Shown in pieces: positions 7,006 through 8,223 of a stretch of DNA of 8,223 bases (within the stretch, counting starts at the first letter, position 1; the number at the start of each line of letters is the position of its first letter). The notes beneath the pieces are model-generated. The model did not search any database. It saw only the letters and a program-made list of their open reading frames with translations, and was not told where the DNA came from. The position numbers and the translations under genes are program-made. Location: positions 1-8,223 of the forward strand of contig SLST01000010.1 in NCBI GenBank assembly GCA_007130265.1, read 5' to 3'. This DNA comes from Spirochaetales bacterium (lineage in GTDB: Bacteria; Spirochaetota; Spirochaetia; DSM-27196; SLST01).

Positions 7006-7011
7006 AGCGTA
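7006..7011 (-). promoter_or_regulatory. Candidate -10 hexamer just upstream of the UroD-like gene
   Basis: TACGCT on the minus strand ends 6 bases before the ATG at 6999. Hexamer and spacing are identical to those of the sulfatase gene. No clear -35 hexamer is seen; it would fall at the 3' end of the AraC gene. The gene could alternatively be read from the AraC transcript. Confidence 0.4.
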
Positions 7012-7028
7012 GTACGGTCGCCTGCGCC

Positions 7029-7955
7029 TCAGCTATGCGTATCTTGCCTTTTCGTAAGGGTTTCCGGAGGCGATCCTCCGGCCCGATACGCCCCGGGCGT
7101 CGTGCCGAGCCGCTTGCGGAAGGTACGGTTGAAGAAGGCGAGATCGGTGAATCCCGACTCGAGCGCGATCGTCGAGATCTTGCTCTCCGTCGATCGGAGC
7201 GCCATCATCGCGGCCTCGAGCCTGCGGTCCATGAGGTATTCGAAGACGCTGCGTCCGGTGTATGCGCGGAATCGTCTGCAGAGATACGTCGGGCTCATTC
7301 CCGCGGCCTCAGCGAGCTCGGCGAGCCGGATACGCTCGGCGTAATCGACGTCGAGAACCGCTCGAATGCGCTCGAGTGTCGCGTCGGCAGGGGCCCGGAT
7401 CACACCGCTGCGGCGTGCCTCGCGGGCACAGAGGATCAGGAAGCTCGAGAGCAGGTTCCGCGCGCTCTCTTCGTACCCGGCTCCCGCCTCCGTGAGCTCG
7501 TCGAGCATCGCGAAGAGCAATCCGCGCACCTTCTCCGGCGAGCGGAGGTTCACGTGGATGACCCGGTTCGTCCGATTGGAGAGGGTGGGGTGAAGCGTCA
7601 CGATCTGTGGGAGCACGAGCTGAAGCTCCCCCGGCAGCTGCGGAAGGGGGCGTCGGGTGGGGTCGAGAAAGAGGTTCATCACCTCCATCGGACCTTCGGT
7701 GACGATGTCGTGCCGTTGGCCGTAGTTCACGATCGCGATCGACGAGCCGTCCTCGTCGAAGACCGCGTCGTCGAGGAAGTGGCGCCCGCGTCCTGAGAGC
7801 ACGCAGCTGAAAAGAATGACCCCCACGCCGTGCATACGCTTGCGGACGTTCTCATACTCCGGGTAGTAGTGGAGGTCGAATCCGAGGCGAGGTATGGTTC
7901 CCGCGACGCCGAGCGCCGGCACAACGCGGTTCGAGTCGGCGTCCGTCAGCGACAT
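7029..7955 (-). CDS. AraC-family transcriptional regulator
   Basis: With the start I prefer (ATG at 7955) the protein has 308 residues. The N-terminal part, about 15-150, resembles the cupin-like effector-binding domain of AraC regulators (GVILFSCVLSGRGRHFLDD at 45-63). The C-terminal part has the paired helix-turn-helix DNA-binding domain: first motif LAELAEAAGMSPTYLCRRFR (211-230), second ISTIALESGFTDLAFFNRTF (260-279), ending in the typical GTTPGAYR (284-291). An upstream in-frame ATG at 8021 would add 22 residues. Those residues would be encoded by the AT-rich intergenic DNA and leave only 20 bases before the divergent PhyH gene, so I reject it, although neither start has a good Shine-Dalgarno sequence. 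The regulator probably controls the divergent dioxygenase gene and perhaps the UroD-like and sulfatase genes downstream, in response to a sugar-like ligand; this is inference from context. Confidence 0.93.
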   Translation of the reverse strand: MSLTDADSNRVVPALGVAGTIPRLGFDLHYYPEYENVRKRMHGVGVILFSCVLSGRGRHFLDDAVFDEDGSSIAIVNYGQRHDIVTEGPMEVMNLFLDPTRRPLPQLPGELQLVLPQIVTLHPTLSNRTNRVIHVNLRSPEKVRGLLFAMLDELTEAGAGYEESARNLLSSFLILCAREARRSGVIRAPADATLERIRAVLDVDYAERIRLAELAEAAGMSPTYLCRRFRAYTGRSVFEYLMDRRLEAAMMALRSTESKISTIALESGFTDLAFFNRTFRKRLGTTPGAYRAGGSPPETLTKRQDTHS

Positions 7956-8041
7956 GGGGAGCGCAAGATTCCCGACATAGATGATAAGATATACATGGGA
8001 CTTTCCCCTTTTCATGTTCATCTTACTGAAGGGAGGCAGTC
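7956..8041. promoter_or_regulatory. Divergent AT-rich promoter/operator region between the AraC and PhyH genes
   Basis: The 86 bases are clearly richer in A and T than the flanking genes. Possible elements: TATCAT on the minus strand (7986-7981), a -10 candidate for the AraC gene; TATACA on the plus strand (7990-7995), a -10 candidate for PhyH; a GGGA-CTT-TCCC inverted repeat (7997-8007); and AGATGA (7979-7984) with inverted copy TCATCT (8018-8023). No -35 is convincing. It is the natural place for binding by the AraC regulator. Confidence 0.5.
8031..8036 (+). promoter_or_regulatory. Strong Shine-Dalgarno sequence of the PhyH gene
   Basis: GGGAGG lies 5 bases before the ATG at 8042, near-ideal complementarity and spacing, and fixes the start of the gene. 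It is the strongest ribosome binding site in the window. Confidence 0.85.
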
Positions 8042-8223
8042 ATGAACACAGCTCTGACGCAGGAACAGATCGACCAGTATCAGCGGGACGGCGCGCTCAT
8101 CTACCGCAACTTCATGTCGGAGGAGGAAGTCGATGCGCTTCTCTCCGAGATCTCGCGATCGGTGGAGGAGCTCGGCGGCAACAAAGTTGCGAAGAACGCC
8201 GACTACGGGAAGACCGACGCCAA
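8042..8223 (+). CDS. Phytanoyl-CoA dioxygenase (PhyH) family protein, N-terminus (cut by right edge)
   Basis: Only 60 codons are visible. The family consists of non-haem Fe(II)/2-oxoglutarate-dependent oxygenases that hydroxylate lipids, amino acids, ectoine-like or other small substrates. The assignment rests on the N-terminal signature LTQEQIDQYQRDGALIYRNF (residues 5-24) followed by MSEEEVDALLSEI, which matches the usual opening of PhyH proteins ('dGy-vv-nfls-eevd-L'). The iron-binding HxD...H residues lie beyond the edge, so activity cannot be judged. The start is fixed by a strong GGGAGG. The gene is divergent from the AraC regulator, the usual layout for a regulator and its target. If the enzyme is active it would imply oxygen use in this pathway, but many bacterial family members have no known substrate. 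Confidence 0.85.
   Translation, partial: MNTALTQEQIDQYQRDGALIYRNFMSEEEVDALLSEISRSVEELGGNKVAKNADYGKTDA

Noticed and set aside
6076..7344. Plus-strand open frame of 422 codons crossing the UroD-like and AraC genes
   Set aside because: It spans two real genes and their junction in antisense, and shows no family signature.
1..8223. tRNA, rRNA, CRISPR arrays, insertion sequences or phage genes
   Set aside because: I saw no cloverleaf, regularly spaced repeats, transposase motifs or terminal inverted repeats; nearly all DNA is accounted for by the seven genes.

Overview
This is a gene-dense, GC-rich bacterial window with seven genes, two of them cut by the edges, and no gene-free stretch longer than about 120 bases. 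The best taxonomic clue is the histidine kinase at 647-2062. Its receiver domain carries phrases such as FVSSHTE and GITSYGYVVKNSGE, which I associate with receiver-PAS-kinase proteins of Spirochaetes. A GC-rich, free-living or host-associated spirochaete is therefore my first guess. This rests on family memory, not on a search.

Left part (1-2062, minus strand): the N-terminal half of a cyclopropane-fatty-acyl-phospholipid synthase (cfa, running off the left edge). It is preceded 54 bases upstream by a receiver-PAS-HisKA_2-HATPase sensor kinase. The two may share a transcript linking signal sensing to membrane lipid modification.

Middle part (2178-6999): a GH106-like glycoside hydrolase on the plus strand faces a formylglycine-type sulfatase on the minus strand, with only 17 bases between their stop codons. 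Upstream of the sulfatase on the same strand lies a UroD-superfamily protein that is not the haem enzyme. None of the three has a visible signal peptide, so they probably act in the cytoplasm on imported, partly sulfated sugars.

Right part (7029-8223): an AraC-family regulator on the minus strand is divergent from a phytanoyl-CoA dioxygenase (PhyH) family gene that runs off the right edge. They share an AT-rich promoter region. AraC, UroD-like and sulfatase genes form a same-strand series (gaps of 29 and 53 bases). Together with the GH they look like a small accessory catabolic locus for sulfated or otherwise decorated glycans or related small molecules. The substrate cannot be read from the sequence.

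The most unexpected signal is at the start codons. Four genes (kinase, GH, sulfatase, UroD-like) lack a Shine-Dalgarno sequence and instead have a TANNNT hexamer 5-7 bases before ATG. The sulfatase also has TTGACC exactly 17 bases further upstream. This is the arrangement expected for leaderless transcripts. The two genes at the window edges (cfa and PhyH) have ordinary Shine-Dalgarno sequences, so both initiation modes seem to coexist here.
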